A stretch of 11,793 nucleotides of DNA from Candidatus Omnitrophota bacterium (GCA_023247595.1 JAHFGF010000035.1:1-11793); one strand, 5' to 3'. Positions 1-7,076 are shown, counted from the stretch's first letter. Notes: generated by a model not told the origin, from the letters alone. Numbers and translations are program-made.

Positions 1-29
1 AAATGTGAAAAATTTGCGCTATCAATTTT

Positions 30-662
30 ATGCCATCGAAAAGAAAATGTCTTTACGACGCTAGGTTGTATCTGATTCTGGATGCCCAGGTCAATAGTTA
101 TCGAGAGCTCATTGATATTTTAAGAAAATCGGTCCGTTGCGGCGTGGATATTGTTCAGCTGCGTGATAAAAAGGGGAACGCGCGGGATATTCTTGCCTTT
201 GCTCTTCAAGCTAGAAAAATCATTCAAGATAAAATCCCTTTGATCATCAACGATCGTGTGGACCTTGCGTTGATTAGCGGCGCTGACGGCGTTCATGTGG
301 GGCAGGAGGATATTTCTTTAAACGATGCCCGTCGGATATTGGGTCATAAAAAAATTATCGGCGTTTCCTGTCAAACTCCGGCGCATGTGAAGCGCGCGCA
401 ATCCCAAGGGGCTGATTATGTAGGATTTGGTTCGGTTTTTAAAACCCAAACCAAACCGGATCGCTCAGCCATGGATCTTAATGTGTTAAAGAAAGTAGCG
501 CAGAGCTGTCAAGTCCCTTTGTTTGCCATCGGAGGGATTACTTATAAGAATATTGGACGGTTAAGGGAATTAGGCGTTAAGCGCGTGGCGGTTTGCCGGG
601 AAATTTGTTTGGCAAAGGACGTGAGTGGGATGACACGGATTTTAAAAAGGGGATGTATTTAG
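30..662 (+). CDS. thiE: Thiamine phosphate synthase ThiE
   Basis: This cytoplasmic TIM-barrel enzyme joins HMP-pyrophosphate to thiazole phosphate to make thiamine phosphate. At 210 residues it is full length for the family. Visible motifs, in order, are YLILD (residues 14-18), VQLRDK (42-47) for the pyrimidine/pyrophosphate site, INDRVDLAL (73-81), GADGVHVGQED (84-94), GVSCQT (111-116), GADYVGFGSVFKTQTKP (127-143) and the phosphate-binding AIGGI (166-170). The start at ATG 30 is bounded by an in-frame TGA at 6-8, and no clear Shine-Dalgarno precedes it. The end overlaps the ribosome-binding region of the next gene, so the two are probably cotranscribed. The TenI family of ThiE-like proteins is an alternative, but the intact pyrophosphate and phosphate motifs favour a true ThiE. 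No other thiamine gene is in the window. Confidence 0.93.
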   Translation: MPSKRKCLYDARLYLILDAQVNSYRELIDILRKSVRCGVDIVQLRDKKGNARDILAFALQARKIIQDKIPLIINDRVDLALISGADGVHVGQEDISLNDARRILGHKKIIGVSCQTPAHVKRAQSQGADYVGFGSVFKTQTKPDRSAMDLNVLKKVAQSCQVPLFAIGGITYKNIGRLRELGVKRVAVCREICLAKDVSGMTRILKRGCI

Positions 663-669
663 GAAACGG

Positions 670-1107
670 ATGGCACGAATAGTAATAGGAATGATGCGAT
701 ATCTATTAATTTTTCTGTTTCTATTATCTGCGCCCGGTTGCGGGTCTGTTTTGCTTAGAAATTTTGATGCCACATCTCAAGAGTTTCTCGCGGACGTTTT
801 TGTAGTTAGCGCAGTGAGTTCATATCATAATCGAGAAGGGAAATGGCCACAAAATTTGTCCGAGTCTTTGGCGACGTCATTTCCAAAGCAAAACCAGGAT
901 ACGACGAATCCGGACTTAAAAAATGTGTTGCTAACACCGGGTGAGAACGGAAAAATAATCCTCGATATTGATATAAATTCACTTAAGCATCGAAAAATAG
1001 AGGTGCAGGCGCCCAATTCGGCAGAGGCCCAATATACAGGCAAGTATTTACCGGTCGAAGGTTCGGCTTTTCAATATCCGGGGACCTTTCGAGTAATGCC
1101 GAATTAA
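670..1107 (+). CDS. Small predicted lipoprotein, family not recognised
   Basis: I do not recognise this 145-residue protein. Its N-terminus is a typical lipoprotein signal: a basic start, a hydrophobic run LLIFLFLLS (residues 12-20) and a lipobox-like SAPGC with the candidate lipidated cysteine at residue 24. The mature part is polar, with no membrane segment. It begins with an alpha-helical-looking stretch followed by SSYHNREGKWPQNLSESL (50-67), which loosely recalls the 'Gly-x-Trp-Pro' region after the first helix of some pseudopilins, but there is no type IV pilin leader. AGGAAA at 661-666 is a suitable ribosome-binding site for ATG 670; later in-frame ATGs at 691 and 694 are possible. It lies 7 bp after thiE, probably in the same transcript. 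The coding call rests on length, the clear signal peptide and the RBS. Confidence 0.75.
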   Translation: MARIVIGMMRYLLIFLFLLSAPGCGSVLLRNFDATSQEFLADVFVVSAVSSYHNREGKWPQNLSESLATSFPKQNQDTTNPDLKNVLLTPGENGKIILDIDINSLKHRKIEVQAPNSAEAQYTGKYLPVEGSAFQYPGTFRVMPN

Positions 1108-1169
1108 ATTCAAGGGATGTGCTAGATTCGCATGCGGAGGTTATGGGGCGATAATTATAGGGTTTATCT

Positions 1170-1254
1170 ATCCGTGAAATCCGTTTTTAAGGTCGTTAGT
1201 TGTGATTCGTGTCATCCGAATAAAGTATTTGTTGGTTTCAATCCGTGTCATCCG
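1170..1254 (+). repeat. Three degenerate ATCCGTG-N-ATCCG direct repeats
   Basis: Three related 14-bp copies lie in the gap before the tRNA: ATCCGTGAAATCCG (1170-1183), ATTCGTGTCATCCG (1205-1218) and ATCCGTGTCATCCG (1241-1254). Their starts are 35 and 36 bp apart, and each copy is itself two short ATCCG halves. The sequence between copies is not obviously conserved, so this is a periodic motif, not a clean tandem repeat. No coding frame explains it. Function is unknown; similar ATCCGTG-type intergenic repeats are familiar to me from several environmental bacterial genomes. Confidence 0.65.
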
Positions 1255-1279
1255 TTTCAGGTTTTTTGGTTTACTTAAC

Positions 1280-1353
1280 GCGGGGGTAATTCAGTGGTAG
1301 AATTTCAGCTTCCCAAGCTGACTACGCGGGTTCGATTCCCGTCCCCCGCTCCA
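1280..1353 (+). tRNA. tRNA-Gly, anticodon CCC, CCA encoded
   Basis: A full cloverleaf can be folded by eye. The acceptor stem GCGGGGG (1280-1286) pairs perfectly with CCCCCGC (1343-1349). The D arm is ATTC/GAAT around AGTGGTA. The anticodon stem TCAGC/GCTGA (1305-1309/1317-1321) encloses the loop TTCCCAA with anticodon CCC at 1312-1314. The variable loop is 4 nt. The T arm is GCGGG/CCCGT with loop TTCGATT, including one G-T pair at the outer end of the stem. The discriminator base is T1350 and the 3' CCA (1351-1353) is encoded. The tRNA should decode GGG. It stands alone, with no second tRNA nearby and no integration-type duplication of its 3' end seen in the window. Confidence 0.96.
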
Positions 1354-1373
1354 AATAGGGTAATGAGTGCGTT

Positions 1374-1457
1374 GAAATTAAGAAATTAGGAAATTTGTAG
1401 AAATTAATAATAAAAATCAATACAACCAATTTCAAAATTTCTCAATTTCGTAATTTC
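1374..1457 (+). repeat. AT-rich imperfect inverted repeat built of GAAATT units
   Basis: The left arm (1374-1405) is a run of GAAATT units separated by about 2 nt. The right arm (1428-1457) is its approximate reverse complement, made of AATTTC units. GAAATTA, GAAATT and GAAATTT blocks match exactly, with mismatches confined to the spacer positions, leaving a loop of about 22 nt. The repeat starts 20 bp after the tRNA and ends one base before the ATG at 1459, where no Shine-Dalgarno is visible. It could fold in RNA or DNA. It may end tRNA transcription, influence translation of the next gene, or be a dispersed non-coding repeat. Confidence 0.7.
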
Positions 1458-1458
1458 C

Positions 1459-2121
1459 ATGAATATAAGAGCTTTTTTAATAATCTTCGTTCTTTTGATA
1501 TCAGGCTGTACAACAACGCCTAAGAATCTGCCAGTTTTGCCGACGGTGCCGGTTGAAAAACCGCAGGGAATTTATCACAAGGTGGCAAAGCAGGAATCTT
1601 TGTGGCGGATTGCCAAGACATATGCGGTTTCTTTGGATGACATTGTCCGGGTTAATCATATTCCCAATGCGGCAGTCATTGAAGAAAACCAGCTGATTTT
1701 TATACCGGGGGCGAAGGAAGTGTTGAAAATTGTCCCGGATAAAACTGATGGAAAACCGGATGAATTTTCCTGGCCGTTAAAAGGGCGCGTTGTTTCTTAT
1801 TTTAAAGATATTAAAGGCCAATCGGTCAATAAGGGAATTGATATTGCCGCAGCCCAGGGAGATCCGGTGGCGGCATCCCGGGCAGGACGAGTGATTTTTG
1901 CTGACTACTTATCCGGATATGGTTATACGGCGATTATTGATCATCACGACGGTTTTTATACGGTTTATGCCCGTCAATCGGATTTGACTGTTAAAGCTGG
2001 AGAAGATATTAAAAAAGGGGCTTCCATCGGACAGGTAGCCAAAAGCGGCCGGTTGGCTTTTCTGCATTTTGAAATCCGTAAAATGGAAGAACCCAATAAT
2101 CCTTTATATTTTTTGCCATGA
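1459..2121 (+). CDS. NlpD-like lipoprotein: LysM plus degenerate LytM/M23 domain
   Basis: This is a predicted envelope lipoprotein. The signal peptide ends in the lipobox LISGC, with the lipidated cysteine at residue 17. A Pro-rich linker follows, then a LysM peptidoglycan-binding domain (about 39-83) and an M23/LytM fold (about 104-218). The fold is well kept (FSWPLKGRV, NKGIDIAA, HFEIRK), but active-site positions differ from LytM. The zinc His of HxxxD is Asn124 while Asp128 remains, the His of the usual YAHL is Arg172, and the first His of HxH is Phe201 while His203 remains. Known degenerate LytM proteins of this architecture (NlpD, EnvC) do not cut peptidoglycan but activate cell-separation amidases, so a similar role is inferred. 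The gene overlaps the downstream ATPase gene by ATGA. True orthology to proteobacterial nlpD is not shown. Confidence 0.88.
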   Translation: MNIRAFLIIFVLLISGCTTTPKNLPVLPTVPVEKPQGIYHKVAKQESLWRIAKTYAVSLDDIVRVNHIPNAAVIEENQLIFIPGAKEVLKIVPDKTDGKPDEFSWPLKGRVVSYFKDIKGQSVNKGIDIAAAQGDPVAASRAGRVIFADYLSGYGYTAIIDHHDGFYTVYARQSDLTVKAGEDIKKGASIGQVAKSGRLAFLHFEIRKMEEPNNPLYFLP

Positions 2122-3755
2122 ACCTAATGAATCCCCATCATATATGTTTCGGGCGTAAATCGACGCTGGATTTGCTTTTCCGTCGGTTAAAAGATTTAAA
2201 CGAAGGCTATCGCCAGAATGTCGCTCTTTTGGGAAGCCGTTATATCGGCAAAAGCACGGTTTTGCAAAAGTTTATTGCCGATATCGACGATCCAAACACC
2301 ATCACCATATATCTGAATTTAGAAAACCGCGATTTTGATTATTTTATTTCCAAATTCATTAAAAGCATTCTCTATCATTATGCCCGTTTAAAAAATCTTC
2401 CCATTCAGGATGAAATAAAAGTGCTGTTGGAAATTGTCCGGCCATCCATTCCTCAGACGGCTGATGCCGTTGATAGCATCCTTTCCTTGTCGAAAACAAA
2501 AAAGTATACCGAGGCATACAAAGAAATTATTGCCTTGCCTGAACTATTTAATCAAGAGGCCCAAAAGCAGTGTGTGATTGTCTTGGATGAGTTTCACGCG
2601 CTTGAGGATTTTCCCGTCGAAGAAGTGTTTCAGCTGATGAGTAATACCATTATGACGCAGCGCAAGTGTCTGTATGTGATCGCGAGCTCCTATCCGGAAA
2701 TAGCCAACCGGATCCTTGCTGAAAAACTCACGCTTCTGTTCGGTAATTTTGAAAATATTACATTATCCAGTTTTGACAGCGTCACCAGCCAGGAGTTTAT
2801 TGAGAAGTTTATGGGGAACATGAAGGTGGGTTCTCATCTGCGGAATTTTTTGGCGGATTTTACTGGGGGCCATCCGTTATATTTGAGCCTTATTTGTCAG
2901 GAACTTATTCATTTGGGCGCGGTGCATAAACAGTCGGAAGTTTATGTGCCTTTGATCACGCAGGCGGTGGAAGATGTGGTGTTTAACACGTGGGGGGCTT
3001 TAAGCCGTCATTTTGATTTTGTGATTTCCGAATTGTGCCAGGGGAAAGGCAACCGATCGTTTATATCGTTATTAATTGCGCTGGCCAACGGGCAATGCCG
3101 CGTCAAGGATTTGTTAGAAACGCTTGGCCAGAAGCAGACTCAAATCAATCAGAAGATAAGCCGATTGACGGAATTGGATATCATTGAGCGAAACGGAACC
3201 ATCTTTCAGTTTAAAGATAAAATGTTCCGCTACTGGATTAAATATGTGCTGCAAAGAAGGCTTTCGGCGGTCGATTTAGAACCCGGCAAGCAGTCAAAAT
3301 ATTTTCGGGAAGAATTCAACCGGGCCGTCGCGGAATTTCAGGCGACGTCGAGAAAAGACCTTTCCACCCGGATGTCTGAACTCTTTCACTGTTTTGACAA
3401 TGAGTCGTTAAGTTTAAACGGGAGGCGGTATAAGCTTCCGGTTTTTTCTGAAATTACACCAATTAAGCTTCGGTCCATTGCCGGTACATTTATTGATGTC
3501 ATCAAGGGGCAATGTGAAGAAGGGACATGGCTCGTTGCCCTGCGTAAAGATCCGTTTACCGAGGGAGATATCAACGCCCTTCTATCGGAATCAAAAAATA
3601 TGGAAAGTAAACCGCAGCGTTTGGTTATTGTTTCTTTATCCAATCTGGATGAAAATGCCCGCGTTCGCGCGCTTCAGGAACGTATGTGGATTTGGAACGA
3701 ACAGGAAATTAATTCATTGATGCATATCTACGATAAACCTTACGTGGTCAGATGA
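2118..3755 (+). CDS. P-loop ATPase (ATPase_2/STAND-like) with winged-helix region and unusual C-terminal domain
   Basis: This 545-residue protein has a P-loop GSRYIGKST (residues 39-47), a Walker B CVIVLDEF (152-159) and a likely sensor YVIASS (186-191). GGHPLYL (250-256) is typical of the helical lid of archaeal-type ATPase_2/STAND enzymes. Residues about 312-366 look like a winged helix, followed by FRYWIKYV (370-377), the aromatic segment that follows it in this family. The remaining part (about 395-545) falls where many relatives carry a restriction-endonuclease-like domain. Here the strand expected to hold the E-x-K motif reads WLVALRKD (471-478), so it probably lacks nuclease activity. 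No membrane segment or signal is seen, so it is cytoplasmic. It starts by ATGA overlap with the lipoprotein gene (an alternative ATG lies at 2127) and ends overlapping the phosphoesterase gene. Its partner and signal are unknown. Confidence 0.85.
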   Translation: MNLMNPHHICFGRKSTLDLLFRRLKDLNEGYRQNVALLGSRYIGKSTVLQKFIADIDDPNTITIYLNLENRDFDYFISKFIKSILYHYARLKNLPIQDEIKVLLEIVRPSIPQTADAVDSILSLSKTKKYTEAYKEIIALPELFNQEAQKQCVIVLDEFHALEDFPVEEVFQLMSNTIMTQRKCLYVIASSYPEIANRILAEKLTLLFGNFENITLSSFDSVTSQEFIEKFMGNMKVGSHLRNFLADFTGGHPLYLSLICQELIHLGAVHKQSEVYVPLITQAVEDVVFNTWGALSRHFDFVISELCQGKGNRSFISLLIALANGQCRVKDLLETLGQKQTQINQKISRLTELDIIERNGTIFQFKDKMFRYWIKYVLQRRLSAVDLEPGKQSKYFREEFNRAVAEFQATSRKDLSTRMSELFHCFDNESLSLNGRRYKLPVFSEITPIKLRSIAGTFIDVIKGQCEEGTWLVALRKDPFTEGDINALLSESKNMESKPQRLVIVSLSNLDENARVRALQERMWIWNEQEINSLMHIYDKPYVVR

Positions 3756-4228
3756 ATATAGGCGTAATCTCCGATACTCATTCCAATCCCATCCCCAGGC
3801 AGGTTCTTGAGGCCTTCCAAAAAGTTGATTTTATAATTCACGCCGGAGATTTTTGTGACAAGGAAACGTTGAAGCAGCTTAAAGGCATTAAGGAAGTCAA
3901 AGGCGTTTGGGGCAATATGGATCCCGCCGAGGTGCGCAAGATTTTTCCGTCTAAGCAGCTAATTCCTTGCGGGAAATTCACCATCGGTGTTTTTCACGGC
4001 GAGGGGCGGGGCGAAAAGGTTTTAGTGAGTGTGGTTAAGGAATTTAAAAAAGATAAGGTTGACGCGGTTATTTTCGGTCATTCGCATCTGCCTTTTAATG
4101 AATGGATTGATGAGGTCTTGTATTTTAATCCAGGCAGTCCCAATGATACGATTAGCGCCCCGAGCTGTTCTTATGGTATTCTAAAAGTGACGGAAAAGGG
4201 GATTACGGGAAAGATTATTAAAATATAG
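3752..4228 (+). CDS. Metallophosphoesterase, YfcE/MJ0936 family
   Basis: This is a small cytoplasmic binuclear-metal phosphodiesterase. All metal-binding motifs of the calcineurin-like fold are visible in 158 residues: SDTH (Asp8, His10), AGDF (Asp33), GNMD (Asn55), FHGE (His82) and GHSH (His110, His112), followed by FNPGSP (125-130), which is characteristic of the YfcE/MJ0936 group. Members hydrolyse phosphodiesters in vitro, but physiological substrates are generally unsettled. The length is normal. The start codon overlaps the stop of the ATPase gene (ATGA at 3752-3755), so it is the third gene of a coupled trio. A 41-bp gap without recognisable signals separates it from the next gene. Confidence 0.92.
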   Translation: MNIGVISDTHSNPIPRQVLEAFQKVDFIIHAGDFCDKETLKQLKGIKEVKGVWGNMDPAEVRKIFPSKQLIPCGKFTIGVFHGEGRGEKVLVSVVKEFKKDKVDAVIFGHSHLPFNEWIDEVLYFNPGSPNDTISAPSCSYGILKVTEKGITGKIIKI

Positions 4229-4269
4229 CGGTTGGCTTCATTCGGTTTTAAGCGTTTCATGGAAGAATT

Positions 4270-4758
4270 ATGGATAAACTTTGGGCGCCTTGGCGCATTA
4301 AATACATTTCAAAAATTGAGAAACACAAAGGTTGTGTGTTCTGCCGTATTTTGAAAGAAAAAGAAGACAGTAAGAATTTTATTTTTATCCGAAGAGAATC
4401 GGCGTTTGCTGTTTTAAATATTTATCCGTACAACAACGGACATACATTGGTCTTGCCGAACCGTCACGTCGGTGAATTAGAAGAATTAACCCAGCTTGAA
4501 CGCGAGGAAGTTTTGGATTTGGTTATCGAAGTTAAAAAGTTAACTGATAAAGTTTTAAAACCGGGTGGTTTTAATATTGGTTTTAATTTGGGCCGGTTGG
4601 CCGGCGCCGGGTTTCCAGGGCATCTGCACATGCATATCGTACCCCGTTGGAAAGGGGACTCTAATTTTATGCCCGTTGTCTCGGATACGCGGGTCATGTC
4701 GCAATCATTAAAGGAATTGTATAAAAAATTTAAAAATGCGCACACGAAAAGAAATTGA
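4270..4758 (+). CDS. HIT-family nucleotide-binding protein (Ap4A phosphorylase/hydrolase-like)
   Basis: This is a histidine-triad protein acting on nucleotide phosphoanhydrides such as diadenosine polyphosphates. The opening MDKLWAPWRIKYI, the CVFC pair (Cys22, Cys25), NNGH (55-58) and the catalytic triad HLHMHIVPRW (His118, His120, His122) are all intact. The AGAGFPGHLH run, followed by GDSNFMPV, resembles the branch containing the mycobacterial Ap4A phosphorylase Rv2613c, but substrate cannot be fixed from sequence. The Cys pair with His58 probably holds a structural zinc. A GGAAG ribosome-binding site lies at 4261-4265. The last 23 bp overlap the next gene in a different frame, suggesting coupled translation with the dGTPase-like protein and a shared nucleotide clean-up theme. 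Confidence 0.93.
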   Translation: MDKLWAPWRIKYISKIEKHKGCVFCRILKEKEDSKNFIFIRRESAFAVLNIYPYNNGHTLVLPNRHVGELEELTQLEREEVLDLVIEVKKLTDKVLKPGGFNIGFNLGRLAGAGFPGHLHMHIVPRWKGDSNFMPVVSDTRVMSQSLKELYKKFKNAHTKRN

Positions 4759-5950
4759 AGAACTAGAAGCAAAAATATTAGCGCCTTATGCCATGAAAAG
4801 CATGGATTCCATCGGGCGTTTGCATAAGGAAAGCGATCACAGCGGGCGCACGGCCTACCAGAGAGACCGCGACCGGATTGTTCATTGCGAAGCGTTTCGC
4901 AAACTGGAATATAAAACACAGGTCTTTGTCATCTTTGAGGGAGATTATTACCGCACGCGGCTGACGCATACCATTGAAGTCGCTCAGCTTGCCCGTACCA
5001 TCGGGCGGAATCTCCGTCTGAATGAAGATCTCATTGAAGCGGTGGCTCTTGCCCATGATTTGGGTCATCCGCCGTTCGGCCACGCCGGAGAAGAGGCCTT
5101 AAACGAAATTATGAATGAAGCGGGCTGTAAAAGATTTAATCATAACGTCCGCAGTTTTGATATTGTGACCAAATTTGAAAAACGTTATCCGGATTTCGAC
5201 GGCCTGAATCTCACCAATGAGGTTTTAATTGGAATACTTAAACATCAGACAATTTTTGACGACCCGGGAACTTCCAAGGAAATCAAAGGACGGATTATTC
5301 AGGATGAAGGCCCAACCTTCGAAGCCCAGGTGGTTGATGTGGCGGATTCTCTGGCGTATCTGAATCATGACATCGACGACGGTTTGACATCCGGATGCAT
5401 TACCAAAGATGATTTGATGCAGAGTGAATTATGGAAGAAAGCGGTTGAGAAAATCGGCGGGGTTCCCAAAACCGGCAACCAGGAAATGTTTAAGTATCAG
5501 GTTGTAAAAATGCTGATTGATATGCAGGTCAAAGATTTTCTTGAAGCGACGGAAGGGAGAATTAATAATTTTTCTTTCAAAAATTCTAAAGAAGTTAAAG
5601 AATACAATTCCCGGCTGTCCAGAGACGCGAAAAAATCGGCAGAACCAATTATTGGGTTTAGTAAAACAATGGCGGAAGAGCGAAATTATCTGCAGTCCAT
5701 TCTCAACGAAAAGCTTTATCATCATTACAGGGTGGAGCGTATGACCACCAAAGCCCGTCGGATTTTAAGAAGTATTTTTGAGGTTTACGCGGATAATCCC
5801 ATGCAGCTTCCATACAATATTTTTCAGCGCAACCGGAAATATTCCAAAAGCGCGTTATATGAATTGATTTGCGATTACATTGCGTCCATGACGGACCGAT
5901 TTGCTTTGGATGAATTTAAGAAATTATTTGAGCCTTACCAAAAGGTTTAA
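4736..5950 (+). CDS. dgt: dGTPase-like HD-domain triphosphohydrolase
   Basis: This 404-residue protein is of the deoxyguanosinetriphosphate triphosphohydrolase-like family, which cleaves dNTPs to nucleoside and tripolyphosphate. The family opening is present (LAPYAM 15-20, GRTAYQRDRDRIVH 37-50, AFRKLEYKTQVF 53-64). The HD metal site is intact: RTRLTH (73-78), HDLGHPPFGHAGE (107-119, with the HD pair His107-Asp108) and DVADSLAYLNHD (201-212), whose Asp204 is the expected last ligand. The C-terminal region from about 310 fits the HD-associated domain of this family. The ATG at 4736 is preferred because the family N-terminus begins there, although its RBS is weak and it lies inside the HIT gene. 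The substrate may be other dNTPs, since many of these 'dGTPase-like' proteins are not strictly dGTP-specific. Confidence 0.93.
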   Translation: MRTRKEIEELEAKILAPYAMKSMDSIGRLHKESDHSGRTAYQRDRDRIVHCEAFRKLEYKTQVFVIFEGDYYRTRLTHTIEVAQLARTIGRNLRLNEDLIEAVALAHDLGHPPFGHAGEEALNEIMNEAGCKRFNHNVRSFDIVTKFEKRYPDFDGLNLTNEVLIGILKHQTIFDDPGTSKEIKGRIIQDEGPTFEAQVVDVADSLAYLNHDIDDGLTSGCITKDDLMQSELWKKAVEKIGGVPKTGNQEMFKYQVVKMLIDMQVKDFLEATEGRINNFSFKNSKEVKEYNSRLSRDAKKSAEPIIGFSKTMAEERNYLQSILNEKLYHHYRVERMTTKARRILRSIFEVYADNPMQLPYNIFQRNRKYSKSALYELICDYIASMTDRFALDEFKKLFEPYQKV

Positions 5951-5952
5951 CT

Positions 5953-7029
5953 ATGACGGAAGATAAAAAAGAACGTCCTTTGGATGTCAAAAAATACCGG
6001 CTGATTCTTTCAGCGGTGCATATGGTGTATCGTCTGGTTAACTCCACCTATAACGTCAAAGAGTTGACGCTGCGGTTGACCAGATTATTATGCCAATTCA
6101 TCAAGGCTTCCTCCGCCAGTGTTTATGTGCTCGATCCCATCAAACGCAACATTGTCATGATCGCTATTTTTGAAAATAAAATTAACATCTTTCTCGACAA
6201 GAAAAAAGATTTCGCGCACCTTCCTGAACAGGAAATGAGCGTAACCCGAGGCATGGCGATTTTTGACAAATATATCATTGGGCTGCCGCTCGTGGCGGAA
6301 GATATCTGCGGGGCTATTTTTATTAAACGCAATAAAAATGAGGCACCGTTTAATGATTTCGACCGTGAAATGCTGACGGTGTTTGCCGAACAGGCGGTTA
6401 CGGCTATTAAAAGTCTTCAGTTGTATGAGGAGCAGCAGCGGACGATTTTGGGAAGCGCTCATTTCATCGGTAATATGTTAGCCAGGCATCCGCATTTTGA
6501 ATCGGTCAACCAGCCGGTGTATTCCAAAATTATTAAAAGTCTCGCCGAGCGGTTGCATGTCAGTCAGGAAGGTATTAAGCGTTTGGAATATGCCAGTATT
6601 TTGCATGACACCGGTGTCATTGATGTTCCTTATGAAATTCTCTCGAAGCGCAGTCAACTGACGCCGGAGGAGTTTAAGATTATCCGAGAAATTCCCCGGA
6701 AAAGCGCGGCGCTCATTAAGCCGGTGGAATTTCTCCAGCCTATTTTGCCTATCATTCTTTATCATCGCGAAAAATATGACGGGACTGGTTACCCGTCGGG
6801 ACTTAAGCGCGATCAGATCCCGCTGGGCGCCAGGATTATGGCGGTGGTTGACGCGTTTGAAGCCATGGTGACGGGGCGGCCTTATCGCAAGAAAATTTCT
6901 ATCGAGCAGGCGAAGGAAGAGTTGGCGAAAAATTCCGGCACGCAATTTGATCCGAAGGTCGTCGACGCTTTTCTCGATTTGTCCCGCGAAAAAAAATTTA
7001 GAAAATTCTTGAGTTTAATCTCGCGCTAA
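5953..7029 (+). CDS. GAF plus HD-GYP protein with eroded metal site
   Basis: This 358-residue cytoplasmic protein has an N-terminal GAF-like sensory domain (about 20-158) and a C-terminal HD-GYP domain (about 175-350). HD-GYP domains normally hydrolyse cyclic di-GMP. The HD pair (His218-Asp219) and GTGYP (277-281) are present. Several other conserved positions differ: the Lys of HDxGK is Val222, the His expected in the following helix is Ile247 (REIPRK), the usual HHE is HRE (His271, Arg272), and the first ligand helix seems to have Asn186 where His is expected, though that alignment is less sure. An inactive or c-di-GMP-binding role is therefore inferred. AAAGG at 5940-5944 is the RBS. The gene starts 2 bp after dgt. 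No membrane segment is seen. Confidence 0.88.
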   Translation: MTEDKKERPLDVKKYRLILSAVHMVYRLVNSTYNVKELTLRLTRLLCQFIKASSASVYVLDPIKRNIVMIAIFENKINIFLDKKKDFAHLPEQEMSVTRGMAIFDKYIIGLPLVAEDICGAIFIKRNKNEAPFNDFDREMLTVFAEQAVTAIKSLQLYEEQQRTILGSAHFIGNMLARHPHFESVNQPVYSKIIKSLAERLHVSQEGIKRLEYASILHDTGVIDVPYEILSKRSQLTPEEFKIIREIPRKSAALIKPVEFLQPILPIILYHREKYDGTGYPSGLKRDQIPLGARIMAVVDAFEAMVTGRPYRKKISIEQAKEELAKNSGTQFDPKVVDAFLDLSREKKFRKFLSLISR

Positions 7030-7038
7030 GCATATAAT
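7009..7038 (+). promoter_or_regulatory. Sigma-70-type promoter candidate
   Basis: A perfect TATAAT (7033-7038) lies 18 bp after TTGAGT (7009-7014, four of six matches to TTGACA). The -35 element sits inside the end of the HD-GYP gene. Transcription would begin near 7045, giving a leader of about 115 nt before the SPOR gene that includes the hairpin at 7077-7101. The call rests on sequence match alone. Confidence 0.5.
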
Positions 7039-7076
7039 AAGCCTGCATTTAGGAACACTCCACGAACAATATTTTT

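Noticed and set aside
1170..1254. CRISPR array, because of three repeats at about 36-bp spacing.
   Set aside because: Repeats are only 14 bp and diverged, spacers are not of array type, and no cas genes are near.
1280..1353. The tRNA as an integration site for a mobile element.
   Set aside because: No integrase gene, phage-like gene or repeated copy of the tRNA 3' end was seen in the window.
2118..3755. Defence-system ATPase based on the STAND-like fold.
   Set aside because: Neighbours are envelope and housekeeping genes with overlapping starts, there are no mobile or defence markers, and no toxic effector domain is recognisable.
4464..4919. Minus-strand 151-residue frame across the HIT and dGTPase-like genes.
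   Set aside because: It lies entirely opposite two clearly identified genes and shows no motif or plausible composition.
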